A stretch of DNA of 64,000 nt, from NCBI GenBank assembly GCA_028023455.1, contig JAQFVV010000030.1:4296501-4360500 (forward strand). The letters run 5' to 3'. Below the pieces are notes generated by a model, which searched no databases, was not told the DNA's origin, and was given only the letters and a program-made list of their open reading frames with translations. This document shows, piece by piece, positions 36,543 through 46,458 of the stretch; positions within the stretch are counted from its first letter, which is position 1; each line of letters begins with the position of its first letter. A program made the translations under genes and the position numbers. Source of the DNA: Epiperipatus broadwayi (taxonomy: Eukaryota > Onychophora > Udeonychophora > Euonychophora > Peripatidae).

Positions 36543-37726
36543 TTAACTACTAAATATCACATGATCACCATTCTTTATGCATGCACAAGCTGTTTACACA
36601 GTCGAAACTCTCCATACAGTACCACCACTCAGTGCAAGCCAGATTAATCAATGGATGCAAGGTTTGTGCATAAAAGCCTTATCTAATGCCTACTTATCCA
36701 ATATTTCCAGACTAGTTTATAGTTTGTGGCTTTCATCAGTGAGGAGCCTTGGAACTGAGAGCACTGCACCTAGATCTTAGGATCTAATGCAACCCTAAGT
36801 GCAGTGTTCTCAAACCCAAGATTCCTCACTAATGAAAGCCACAAGCTAGAAACTAGTCTGTGGATATTATTATGAGTGTGTACTAGATAGGGATTTTATG
36901 CACAAACCTTGCATCCATTGATGACTCTGCCTTGCAGTGAATGGCTACTGTATGGAGAGTTTAGCCTCTGTGTAAAAAGCCTGGATAAGCATAAAGATCA
37001 TTTGATGTTTAGTGATTTATTATCAATCCTGCCCAATAGGATTATGGTGACTGTGGTTATTAAAGAACCTTGTGGATGCTGAACTAAGTTCAGATCTATA
37101 TGACTGTAGAAGCTAATGAGCTGAAATTGAAAATATTAGTTTTTCATTTTGGACTCAAAATTTTATAGTTAACTAATAAAGTAAAAGATGGCTGCTGGAG
37201 GTTTGCATTGAATCCTACGATCTAGGTGCAGTGCTCTTAGATCCAAGTCTCCTCACTGAATAAAGCCACAAGCTAAAATCTAGTCTATTGGATGAGTATG
37301 CATTAGATATGGATTTTATGCACAAACCTTCTTGCATCCATTTACTCTGGCTTGCACTGAGTGACGCTACTATATGGAAAGTTTCGCCTCTGTGTAAACA
37401 GTTTGTGTAAGCATAAAGGATGTTTAGTGGTTTAATATCAATCTTGCCCATTAGGATTATGGTGACTATGGTTATCAAAGACTCCAAAAAGTATGGATGT
37501 TGAACTGAGTTCAGATCTATATGACTATATAAGCTAATGAGTTTGAATTGAAAACATTGTGTTTTCATTTTGGACTCAAAGCGTTATAGTTAGCTAATAA
37601 GGTAAAAGATTACTGCTGGGGGGGGGGGTACCAGATAGGAATTTTATGCATAAACCTTGCATCCATTGCTTATTCTGGCTTGCACTGAGTGATGCTACTG
37701 TGTGGAGAGTATAGCCTCTGTGTAAT
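36543..37726. repeat. Foldback family C copy 3 expanded into a tandem array
   Basis: The left arm (ctaaatatcacatgatcacc, gaaactctccatacagtacc, to about 36798) is followed by right-arm units at about 36799-37200, 37201-37620 and a truncated one at 37631-37726. The motif gattttatgca recurs at about 36893, 37312 and 37641. Each right-arm unit includes a further about 190 bp of shared flank (caggattatggtgac..., gttcagatctatatgact, ttttcattttggactcaaa). Several short open frames here are just repeat-derived. Confidence 0.8.
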
Positions 37727-38214
37727 TTATTTTTTAATGCTTTGATATTCTTAATTTTATATCATTTTTTCCTAAATCATATAAAGTCTTATTTTAATTT
37801 GTCCATTTCTTTAGTTGTTCTATAATAATGACGAATCTTTGAGTTTTTGAATATTTAAATCATTTTTACCAATTATAAGGTAGCTCTAAGTATGTGATGC
37901 TTCAATTTTTATTTTAAAAAACTAGCATACTATTTTCAGTAATAAGCGAGTATTGTTATTTTCTCGTGAACATCTTGTCCTGTTTTTTGGCAAAGAACTT
38001 ATATGTAAATAATAATTCACATAGTTTGTTGTATTGTTTATTTTTGTCCATATTTATTTCGTATTTGATTATTCTTATTCATTTTCACAATATTTGTTAT
38101 CTATCTGCTACAGGCTTGGCATAACCAACATACTCAAATTGCACTTTAGTTTTGACAATTAATTGTCCGTTTTCATTTTTATTGTTGCCATTATTTTATA
38201 TCTGCATTTATGGA
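37727..38214. other. AT-rich DNA, nothing recognised
   Basis: No feature supported. Confidence 0.3.
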
Positions 38215-38571
38215 ATAGAAGAACAATATAGAAATTTCAGACCAATCAAAGAAGTATGGAGAGATGCATGATGGGAGTAACAACAAATGGAAATTGCAAT
38301 ATATGGGTAAGAGAACAAACAGGTGTTACTGATCTCATTGAAAAAATTAAAAGACTGAAGTGGAGTTGGGCTGGACATATTGCTAGAAGAGATGATAATA
38401 GATGGGCAATTGAAATCTTAAACTGGATTCCAAGAGATTGTAAAAGAGACCATATGTGAGATGGATGGATGAAATAAGAAAGTGGGCAGGGGTGATGTGG
38501 AGAAGAGAAGTTAAAGATGGATTGAACTTGGAGTGATCTTCATCCTACAGTGGATTGATAATGATTGATGA
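38215..38571 (+). mobile_element. 5'-truncated RTE-clade LINE, 3' end (copy 2)
   Basis: The plus strand reads MERCMMGVT, WVREQTGVTDLIEKIKRLKW, SWAGHIARRDDNRW and IPRDCKR, then after a frame break DGWMK, the same C-terminal RTE tail as copy 1. It ends in gatgatgatag near 38571. No clear TSD was found. Only the terminal part of the RT protein is present. Confidence 0.8.
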
Positions 38572-39220
38572 TGATAGTATTGCCTATTTACATAGTGAAT
38601 ATATATTTTGTTTGGAGATGCCACGTTTTTCATATCTTTATTGTGTAGTCTTGTATCTTTTGGTTTTATGGGTGTTTGCTATTTGAATACTGCATTTTTA
38701 TAAAATATTTGCATATTTTTTAAAAAAAAAATTAAAATATATAATGGCATTAGTGATTAGCATATTCATCTGACATACTTATAGTTCAAGTTTAAGCTGA
38801 GTAAAGCATGAAAATTTTGTAATTTCTAAACTTGTTTGGAAAATGTCTACCTTTCTTAGCTAGATGATAGAACAAGAATGAAAAAATGTGAAGCCCTCCT
38901 TACCATCTGCCTATAGAAGAAATCATTGTCATTTATTGAACTACTTATCTTTACTATAACACTGTAAATTTGCCTAATTGTCATATTTTTTGTGTGTGTT
39001 TGTACACACTTATTTTCTAGTTAAGAATAGCCAGATTCCCATATATTTAATTAATTTTAGATAACTCTGTAAATATAATATTCTGAGAGAAATTTATTTA
39101 CTACAGCTGACTTTATAAATATTATTTAAGTTGTAGATTATTATTATATACTTATTGAAACATCCAAATCTTTATTGATTTTCTTTTTTTATTATCTCAA
39201 TATTTAATACATCTGTAAAG
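38572..39220. other. AT-rich DNA, nothing recognised
   Basis: No feature supported. Confidence 0.3.
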
Positions 39221-39285
39221 TACAATATAACAATTCGTCAATTGCCAAAACAGAAAATCATTAATATAAATAAAACAATTATTGC

Positions 39286-39318
39286 CAAGCGCTTTTAACT
39301 CAGAGTCCTTATCAAAGC
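39286..39318 (-). ncRNA. Hammerhead-ribozyme-like core in left Penelope arm
   Basis: The minus strand reads ctttgataaggactctgag then ttaaaagcgc. The core words UUGAUAA and AAAA bracket a small ACUC/GAGU stem II. The hammerhead consensus is CUGAUGA...GAAA, so several core positions deviate and activity is doubtful. Penelope pseudo-LTRs are known to carry hammerhead motifs. Confidence 0.35.
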
Positions 39319-39561
39319 AATAAAAAAAATTATTTTCTCCTAAGCGATAAATTCAACATTGCATTGGCCAGGAACAACTAATCGGAAAACTAGTTAATTT
39401 TGAATTGATAGTACAAGATGAATTTTGTATAATTTATGATTCTTTAATCTTGCGTTTCTTATCGTGTGTTTCATGCATTAATATGCAAAATCCTTTGGAC
39501 TACGTATATGGCCTGTACTATTTTGGAGAACATAAAAAGCCGAATAAACTATCATCTTCCC

Positions 39562-39750
39562 TTACTTTAATATATGTATATTTATGTTGTTGAAGGCGAT
39601 ATTTAATATTTGTCTTGGTTTCCTCAATATATATTGCACTATCTGTGGGCAACTAATAGAATACACAACACTACTTTTATCCTCTTTACTTATTACTCCC
39701 TTAGAATTATTTATTAATCTATTCAGATTAGGCGGAGTCCTCCATGCCAA
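39562..39750 (-). pseudogene. Penelope-like GIY-YIG domain remnant
   Basis: The frame reads PPNLNRLINNSKGVISKED then KSSVVYSISCPQIVQYILRK. Penelope-like proteins typically have a '(P)N.L..L..SKD....' linker followed by 'VVY.I.C..C...YIG.T.R' leading into the GIY-YIG nuclease. Here the first cysteine and VVYSI are visible, the YIG is degraded, and the frame stops soon after. On the strand upstream, linker-like IKIGYVKHKLLSIVSKQYKH and NKPWMSLTSIPNI can be read, separated by a stop. Only 62 codons remain open. Confidence 0.5.
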
Positions 39751-40028
39751 CTGGAAATCTTGACTTAAAACTCATTTTTATTAATATTGGGAATAGAAGT
39801 TAATGACATCCATGGTTTATTATTTACATTCTCACTATTATAATGTTTATACTGTTTCGATACAATAGATAATAGCTTATGCTTAACATAACCAATTTTT
39901 ATCAAATGTTCCATATAATTTATCTTGCGCTATGAATTCAAAATTAACCATTTTTCCGATTAGTTGTTACTGGCCAATGCAATGAAATGTTGAATTTATT
40001 CCTTAGGAGAAAATAGGGATGTTTTACT

Positions 40029-40067
40029 GCTTTGATAAGGACTTGTAGGAGTTGAAAGCACTTGACA
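40029..40067 (+). ncRNA. Hammerhead-ribozyme-like core in right Penelope arm
   Basis: The plus strand reads gctttgataaggacttgtag then gagttgaaagcacttgac. UUGAUAA, a short stem II (ACU/AGU) and an intact GAAA are followed by GC and a possible stem III. It is closer to the hammerhead consensus than the left-arm copy, though the conserved CUGAUGA box is altered. Confidence 0.4.
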
Positions 40068-40129
40068 ATAGTTATTTTATTTATATTAATGATTATCTGT
40101 TTTAGCAATTGACAAATTGTTATATTGTA

Positions 40130-40948
40130 TTATCTTAATATGATTAGACATTATCATTTTCTATGAGAATTGTATGTATTCATTATTTTCCACTTGTATA
40201 ATATGACTATCTGGCAATATTTAGAATTTTTATAAATTAATGTCTAGTGGAGTTCTTGACAAGCACAAGATTTGTCATGCTTAGAAACTTGTTTAGTAGC
40301 TTTTTTTGTATTCACTTGCTGTTTATACATCACACTGTAGAATGATTTTGCCTTATTTTACTAATCTCATGCTTCTTTTATGACTGATTAATACATCAGG
40401 TTAGAAAAATTTACCTCAACTATTTGCTGGTTATTCTAAATAGACATTTTCCAAAAAGTACATTTTCCTGTCATTTTTGAAGCAGCCTTAATTATTTACT
40501 GATCAGCTTTTTATTAAATAATTAAAAGCATTGAAATCATTTTTTTTATTGTTTATGGCAGATATGGCAGATATTTGCAAGTCATTTACTGCCATTGTGG
40601 TGTTAGACATAATGCAAAAAATTTCACGGCATTTTTTTTTTCAAACGCTGATGGTTTCGTTCACTTATTAGACAGTGGTTATTCACCATCAATTATATAA
40701 ATATTGATTCATAGTCAATATATAAAATGGCAGCAATTGCTAGTAGAGGTGGCCAAGGAGAAGCAAAATTTTACAAGATCTACATCTAGTCTGTGTTACA
40801 AAAGTTTGGTGAATGTAAAATTACATCTAAAAACAGATACTACTGGTATTGCTAATGAGGTTGTCAATTTACATGCCAGACTTCTAAATCTAAGATTGAT
40901 GGTAAGAAATAGCATCATTAGAGCATACTTCTCTTTTACAATGTGCCA
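40130..40948. other. AT-rich DNA, nothing firmly recognised
   Basis: An 82-codon frame at 40704-40952 directly precedes the LINE fragment and might be its diverged linker, but has no motif of its own. Confidence 0.3.
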
Positions 40949-41119
40949 TTAATATCTATCCGATAAAATCTGTAGATATTGATGAGCTTGAATTGTCTTA
41001 AAAGCAGAAAAGATCCCAGGAGTAAATAGTATATTTTTGAAGTTTCTAAACAATGCAGGACCTGAAGTGAAAGCATTATTGGTAAAACTATCCAGTGACA
41101 TTATTCATGTAAAAACTTA
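40949..41119 (+). pseudogene. LINE reverse-transcriptase fragment
   Basis: After an INIYPIKSVDIDELELS segment, a stop and a one-base frame change, the sequence reads KIPGVNSIFLKFLNNAGPEV then KALLVKLSSDII. This fits the start of many non-LTR RT domains ('...EV..AI...K..KAPG.DGI..EFLK..G.E....L..L...I'). Only this N-terminal RT block is present, with no FADD motif nearby. It could come from the LINE family seen at 56-58 kb, but the overlap is too small to tell. Confidence 0.5.
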
Positions 41120-41348
41120 GATATAAAAGTAAAAGGTTACGCCACCTAGTGGCTCTAGGAATACGATGTTAGTTTCAGGTCCCCTATATTAGGTAGAAAC
41201 TAAAAAAGGATAACAAAGCTTCACTGTAATATTTTGAAGCTAAACTAGGATAAGCTCATTACCTTTAAGTGTTGTTATCAAAATGAAGAAAACTTTTAGT
41301 TTCCTAACAGCAACAAGATTTTTAACTGACATTGTTGTGAAAACAAAG
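41120..41348. other. Short non-coding stretch
   Basis: A slightly GC-richer patch (ggttacgccacctagtggctc, about 41137-41157) may be a repeat edge. Nothing else. Confidence 0.25.
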
Positions 41349-41860
41349 ATGGCAGAGAATATATCAAATCAATTGCAAAATGGAGGGGGAAATGCAAGTC
41401 AATAAAACAGCAGTATAAATAAACAACTGATGGAAGAAGAGAATCCAGTTAACAAAGAAAATACCTCAAGTGATTTGGACTATAGGTCACCCAAAATATC
41501 ACAAGGAAAAGAGGAAGCAAATGTCGTTGAAGGCTTAGAAAAGTTTAAAATTGAAAACATCTAAAAAGTGAATCACATTAATAAGAACAAATCTATAAAA
41601 TCTAAATTTGAAACTTAAGTCAAATAAATTATTTAATGTTAATAACCAAGAATTTAAGTATGAAAAGGCATTACAATCAAAAATGAAAATCTGCGCAAAT
41701 GCAGTGAAAACTGGAGGGAATAGAAGTATGAGGTAAATAATGTTATGCAAGAGGCTTAGGATAATATATTGGATTTAACAGATGAGGAAGATGAAATATC
41801 AACTATTTTAACTAAATCACTTAATGAATAACTTTTAATAAGAACTGAGAAATTTAAGGA
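41349..41860 (+). pseudogene. Decayed lysine/glutamate-rich coding remnant, family unknown
   Basis: From ATG at 41349 one frame reads MAENISNQLQNGGGNASQ, a stop, then a long hydrophilic stretch with EEENPVNKENTSSDLDYRSP and further stops. The composition resembles LINE ORF1 or coiled-coil proteins, and it lies close to an RT fragment, but no domain is recognisable. Confidence 0.25.
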
Positions 41861-41992
41861 ATAAAAGCGAACAATTCTTTTATCAAGATCATAACCACAA
41901 ACAAATTAATTTGACATGCTGGATGCTAGACACTCCAGCTAGAAATATCATCTTTGTAACAGTAATAGAGTTTTGTTGTAATATTTGCAGGC

Positions 41993-42310
41993 ATGGGTCT
42001 GCACTCGTCATTTCTTTCGCAGGGGTTGATGATGGTGGTCATTGGGGGTCTGGTTTATGGGTGTGGGCTGTTGATGATTATTGCCACTACCGGAAAACCT
42101 GCCTGGAGGGTACAGAGTCAAAGTTTTCAGTGCCTTTTCTGCTTTGATGGGCTGCTGCTCTCCCTGGTGGTTTGTTTTGGGGCAGTGCAGATCTGTGCTC
42201 GTCCATGTATAGATACACCCGAAGCAAAATTATTCAACCCTTTTAAGGATATATTTGATATCGAGCGTATGTACTTTGTAAATCTGGTCAATAATTGTTT
42301 TATCTTGTAA
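41993..42310 (+). CDS. Hypothetical short ORF in a GC-rich island
   Basis: A 105-codon frame (M at 41993, stop at 42308-42310) begins just after an acceptor-like ttgcag (41985-41990) and is followed by AATAAA at 42368-42373. The N-terminus is hydrophobic (LMMVVIGGLVYGCGLLMIIA, a possible membrane segment), followed by two Cys-containing segments. I recognise no family. A second plus frame (41911-42147) and a minus frame (42127-42327) overlap it, so open frames here may simply reflect high local GC, about half against roughly 30% around it. It could be a terminal exon, a transposon 5' region or a retrocopy fragment. Confidence 0.2.
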   Translation: MGLHSSFLSQGLMMVVIGGLVYGCGLLMIIATTGKPAWRVQSQSFQCLFCFDGLLLSLVVCFGAVQICARPCIDTPEAKLFNPFKDIFDIERMYFVNLVNNCFIL

Positions 42311-42373
42311 CATTGAACATCCTTCATGGGTAGGTGTACCCAATATTTTTTTGTAATCTTTTTAACTAATAAA

Positions 42374-43273
42374 GGTTACTTTTGAAAGTAAAAGTAAAAC
42401 TATAGCAGTTTTTTAGAAGAATCATAGAGCTGACTTCATTTATCTAATATTAGAACCAAATTAATTTTTAGGAATAGTCTCCTTGAAAATCTAACTAATA
42501 CAACTTGGAGTCTGATGAAAATACTTTAAGGACAGCTTCTTTAGTACTAATGTATTCTTCTAGTAATATGCTCCTAATGGGCGGTAAAGTTCCCACAATA
42601 AATTTCTGATATTCTTAAATAATACCATTAGATATATTACTAGTATACTCAAGTCTGCCCTTTTGCAGTGGTATTTTTGTTATTTTATATATTCTTTTAT
42701 CAGATACCAGAAGATACTTCTTAGAAAATGTATAAAAAGCTGTTAAGAAGATAAGACTTGCCAATAATTCAAGATATAGTTTCACCATCTAAGACTCAAA
42801 TCAAGACCCCCCTTTTTGAATGATTAACTAAGAATTTACAGCCAAAGAATTGTGGTATAAAAAATACAATTCTTATGATATTCCAAGCAAATTCTAATCG
42901 CAACTGAAGTCTCATTGACAGATTCAGAACAAACCATAGTCAGTGTGCCCATATACTTCATAAATAGAATTTATCAGCTGCCAATATATGTAAATGTGGA
43001 CAAACTATATACTACATTGTCAGTAAATGATAAATCTATAGGCCATCAAAAAATCCATATATTAAATAAATAAACAATAAAATGACAGTGTTAACATTTC
43101 CATGCCCTTGGGAATAACTTTTTACATTTAATGACTACTTTACTCAGATTCACAATGAACAGGTAATGGTATAACAGTTTTTTATCAGCAATACCTACTG
43201 TACTTGGTAAAAATTATAAGCATATATAAAATTAATTTTTATTCCTATTTACAACAGTTTTAGCATTGCCCAT
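42374..43273. other. AT-rich DNA, nothing recognised
   Basis: No protein remnant or repeat structure that I can support. Confidence 0.3.
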
Positions 43274-43378
43274 CTGAGGCAGATTAAGCAGCCATGTAGG
43301 GCCCCAAAATATTAAGGGGCCCTGAGCTCTTAAAATGTCTTTTCATTAGGATTTGAGGAAAAAATGTTTTTTTGTATA

Positions 43379-43764
43379 CAATCAACCCTCCTATAACACG
43401 GTATTATTTAAGCTTTTGAAGGGAATTTATTTGAGTTTTGAAAGGATTCTAACTTTCAACTGGACATCAGGGGATGAAACTAGTATAGCATAAATAAACC
43501 CAAATTAAGTAAATATATATGTATTTTACCAAAATAATAATTTGATTTTAATTTAAATAAGCTTTTGAAGAAATTATTGTAAAAAAATTTTGTTGTTTTC
43601 CTGAAGCTGATTTATTCCTGATCTCATACGTTTCATCTATTTTCACCCATAGCTCCATTTGTGCTGGACTTAAACCCTCTATAAGTAAATGTCTGTGTCA
43701 ACACAGTTATATATGTATCATCACACATATTTTTGAATAAACAGCTGTGCTATCGTAGGTTTAT
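43379..43764 (+). mobile_element. Tigger-like MITE within the hAT left arm
   Basis: The left end is caatcaaccctcctataaca immediately after TA (43377-43378), resembling Tigger 'CAGTCAACCCTC..TATAACGCGG' termini. The right end tgtgctatcgtaggttta is an imperfect inverted match. The interior is non-coding. The assignment is tentative because the right end is diverged. Confidence 0.35.
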
Positions 43765-44055
43765 ATATATTGCAGCATGTATATTTTATTTTAAGTCAAA
43801 TCTTTTAAATTATACATTTTATTTTGTTAAATGCACCAATTTGTTATGTTATATTAAAAATCACATGTATATATGTAAAATTCACATATTACCAAGATAC
43901 ATATAAAATGAAATATTGCTTAAAAGTTTCTAATAATTCTTAATTTTAAATTAAAATAGTTATAAACAAAAATGATGCCACCTGTCAATATAGTGTGTGA
44001 GCGAAGTTTTAAATCTTATTTTCGCAATAATATTTTTCTAAAATGTATTTTGTAG

Positions 44056-45667
44056 TATAGTATACCCGTTATAATTTATATCGCCATTGTACGCTTCTAC
44101 CTGTAGCTTCGAGTGAGGATATTTGTGAGCATGGTCTGATTCCATCTCACACGCCAATCTTACACATGGATAGGAATTATCTCATCGAAAACGTAAATAA
44201 GGGTTCGGGTATATATATATACCTCTATTTATGGTAGCGCATCCATACCAGCTCAATCTCAGGGTTTGGGGACTATAGTCTAACTAGAGAACAAAGCTAA
44301 ACACTACCCAACTAAGTCTTATGGGTCTATCTATTCTGTCCGATAATTTATCCGTTATAAATCTAATAACCCTTTCCGAATGTTATCATACAATTTACCA
44401 TATTTATTACCATACTTAATACCGATAAAATCTCATTTATCCACGCATATAAATATATCAATATTCAAGCGCACAGCCCATTTACCCTGATACACACATA
44501 TATAATTCATATACGCATCAAAATAGTGCAATTATACATCAGAGCTGTTTATTTAAAGTTATTATTTTATTTAATTTAAAAGAGATTTATTATAGCAATT
44601 AAAATTGAGGTAACACTAGTTTCTTTACCAAGACGCATTCATTGAACATATATTTAGTGTAAACGTCAATTACCTTAAGTACCGTCGACCGTTCACACGG
44701 CCAAAGACAAGTCCGCATTTATAATTCTCCATGAATACTGGTCTGGTTGATATAACGGATTGCAAGGATTTCCAATATGGTATATCGAATAGCTTATTCT
44801 GGAAGTGGAGTAGATGATTCACTCACTTTATGAAAGGGTCCCATTTTATAGATCTTTCATCGCAATTACACTTGATGAACAAGAACTCTTTTGTATAGCG
44901 ACGTTCGTAGGTCCACTTCAGATGGGTTCCACGACAATAACTCTTTTGAATAGCGACGTTCGTAGGTCCACTTCAGATGGGTTCCATGACAACTGTCCAC
45001 TGGATCGGTTAACGAAACTAGCGCTATTGAATTACCCCGACATTTTTGGTGAGAAATATTAATAAACTTCTTAAGAAAATTTTATACGTCCACACACTCC
45101 GTAGTCCAAGCCGCGTTTTTTTTTTCTCCCCTCGAGCCCACAAAAAAGTTCTTTTGTTTTCACTCTTTAACTTTGTAAAATTTTCTTCCAATATCCCTAC
45201 GCCACTGTCCCGTTCTTCTATTGTTTTCCAAAGATACCCACCCGACCTGTTTTCGGACTTCTTGACGCCAGTTATTACTAAACCGCCTACAGCAACTGAT
45301 TTATTTCTATTTCTATCTTCATATTTTCAAAAGATTAATTAGCAAAAGAAAACACGTGTTACCGACAATATTATTAACCAGACTTAAAGAAAAATTTTAA
45401 CGGATAAAATATATACGAGTAATCAATTACAACTTATACAGCTCCGTATATAATTGCTTGTAACCATCACCGTTAATACATACACACATTTTATACTCAC
45501 ATATACAAATATATTTATATAAGCATACCCACCTAACATTTACACTCTTTGTAACAGGGTTCGAATGACTATTTACATATATATCTTTTCGTATATAGTC
45601 GCTCAACATTAACACTCGCAATTAGTAATATATTACATACGCTTGTATTCGAATCTCGTTTGTTACA
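44056..45667 (-). repeat. 3' LTR of the gypsy element (left copy)
   Basis: 1612 bp. On the minus strand it starts TGTAACAAAC and ends GGGTATACTATA. It is highly similar to the right LTR. Length differences include a 55-bp tandem duplication (44884-44993) found only here, a 14-bp ttaaccagactta-type insertion near 45375 and a 7-bp difference near 44815. Several short open frames inside it are not genes. Confidence 0.9.
44884..44993. repeat. 55-bp tandem duplication private to one LTR
   Basis: The block aactcttttgtatagcgacg...gttcc (44884-44938) is repeated at 44939-44993 with minor changes. The right LTR carries a single copy, so the duplication arose after insertion. Confidence 0.85.
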
Positions 45668-45679
45668 TACCCCCCTGGT
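45668..45679 (-). promoter_or_regulatory. Polypurine tract
   Basis: Minus-strand accaggggggta directly abuts the 3' LTR start TGTAAC. This is the expected place and composition for the plus-strand primer of reverse transcription. Confidence 0.7.
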
Positions 45680-45864
45680 GCGATAGCCTTCAAATACCCT
45701 CTGTGTATTTGAACGGCTTCTTAACGACTCCTTTCTATCCTTTATCCCTCTCTAGGTTTGCGAAGGGTTTGAGTGACCGGGCATTGTATGATCCCTTTAC
45801 TTCCTGCCCAGTATCCACCCAAAATGCATGTTTTCCCAGACCTTTTACTATCGTAAATGGGCCC

Positions 45865-46458
45865 TCATATAGATTGCAAAATTTTTTTGCAAATAAACTT
45901 TCCAGGTTCGCTTACATGGGGCGTCCTCACCATTACCTGGTCCCCCACCTTAAAGGAGTGCGAGGAACTCTTGAAACTCTCCTTTCGTTGTCTGCTCCTG
46001 TGAACCATCGACTGGTAGGCCTGCTGCCTATCCTTTTCTAGATCAATGGGAGTTTCTTCTCCTGGAAAACCAGTCTGGAACAACCTAGGTGTGTGCTTAC
46101 CAAAATGCAAATGTATTGATGTGAAGCCAGTAGATTCGTTCACAGCCCAATTCATATAGTTTAAAATGTCCGGAAGGTGTTTGACCCACCTTCTATGGTC
46201 AGTTTGGACATAAGTACGGAACAACCTACCCAATTCCCGCATCATTTTTTCGCAGGGATTGGACTGAGGGTTACGGATCGAGGTTAACACATGACCGATC
46301 TTCAACCGTTCAGTCCATTTCATCCACTCCCTCAAAACGAATGGGGTTCCATGATCTGATATGATAGTTCGAGGTTTTCCCACTGATGGAATATGCTCCT
46401 TTTCCAGGACACGTATCGTGTTCCGCATGTTGGCTTGTGTGATGGGATATGCAGACAC
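45865..46458 (-). pseudogene. Gypsy integrase, catalytic core and C-terminal part
   Basis: This frame carries the second half of integrase. The catalytic Asp is in TIISDHGTPF and the Glu is in the NPQSNPCEKMMRELG segment, followed by a C-terminal region with VGDQVMVRTP, the usual chromatin/DNA-binding GPY-side sequence. The first catalytic Asp (VDYYGPL) sits in the upstream pol frame. The two are separated by a frame change near an 8-T run at 46495-46502, so integrase is not produced as one protein. It normally inserts the cDNA into the genome. Confidence 0.85.

Larger units (their letters stand above)
39221..40129 (-). mobile_element. Penelope-like element fragment with inverted terminal arms
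   Basis: Arms of about 190-200 bp (39221-39410 and 39931-40129) are reverse complements of each other with moderate divergence, sharing ttttccgattagttgtt, ctggccaatgcaatg, cttaggagaaaat and caattgac. Between them the minus strand encodes the end of a Penelope-type protein: a GIY-YIG-like remnant at 39562-39750, preceded by linker-like sequence around 39770-39900. Inverted or directly repeated pseudo-LTR arms and a C-terminal GIY-YIG endonuclease are hallmarks of Penelope-like retroelements. The RT domain is missing. The arms contain hammerhead-like cores. Confidence 0.6.

Noticed and set aside
36577-37568. Short frames on both strands in the foldback array
   Set aside because: They share the same repeat-derived residues on opposite strands and lack any coding signature.
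45668-45864. A possible env gene for the gypsy element
   Set aside because: Only about 200 bp separate the integrase frame from the 3' LTR, too short, and no signal peptide or transmembrane segment is visible.
45046-46041. Plus-strand frames of 98 and 132 codons in and next to the left LTR
   Set aside because: LTR sequence and antisense of integrase; no protein similarity.
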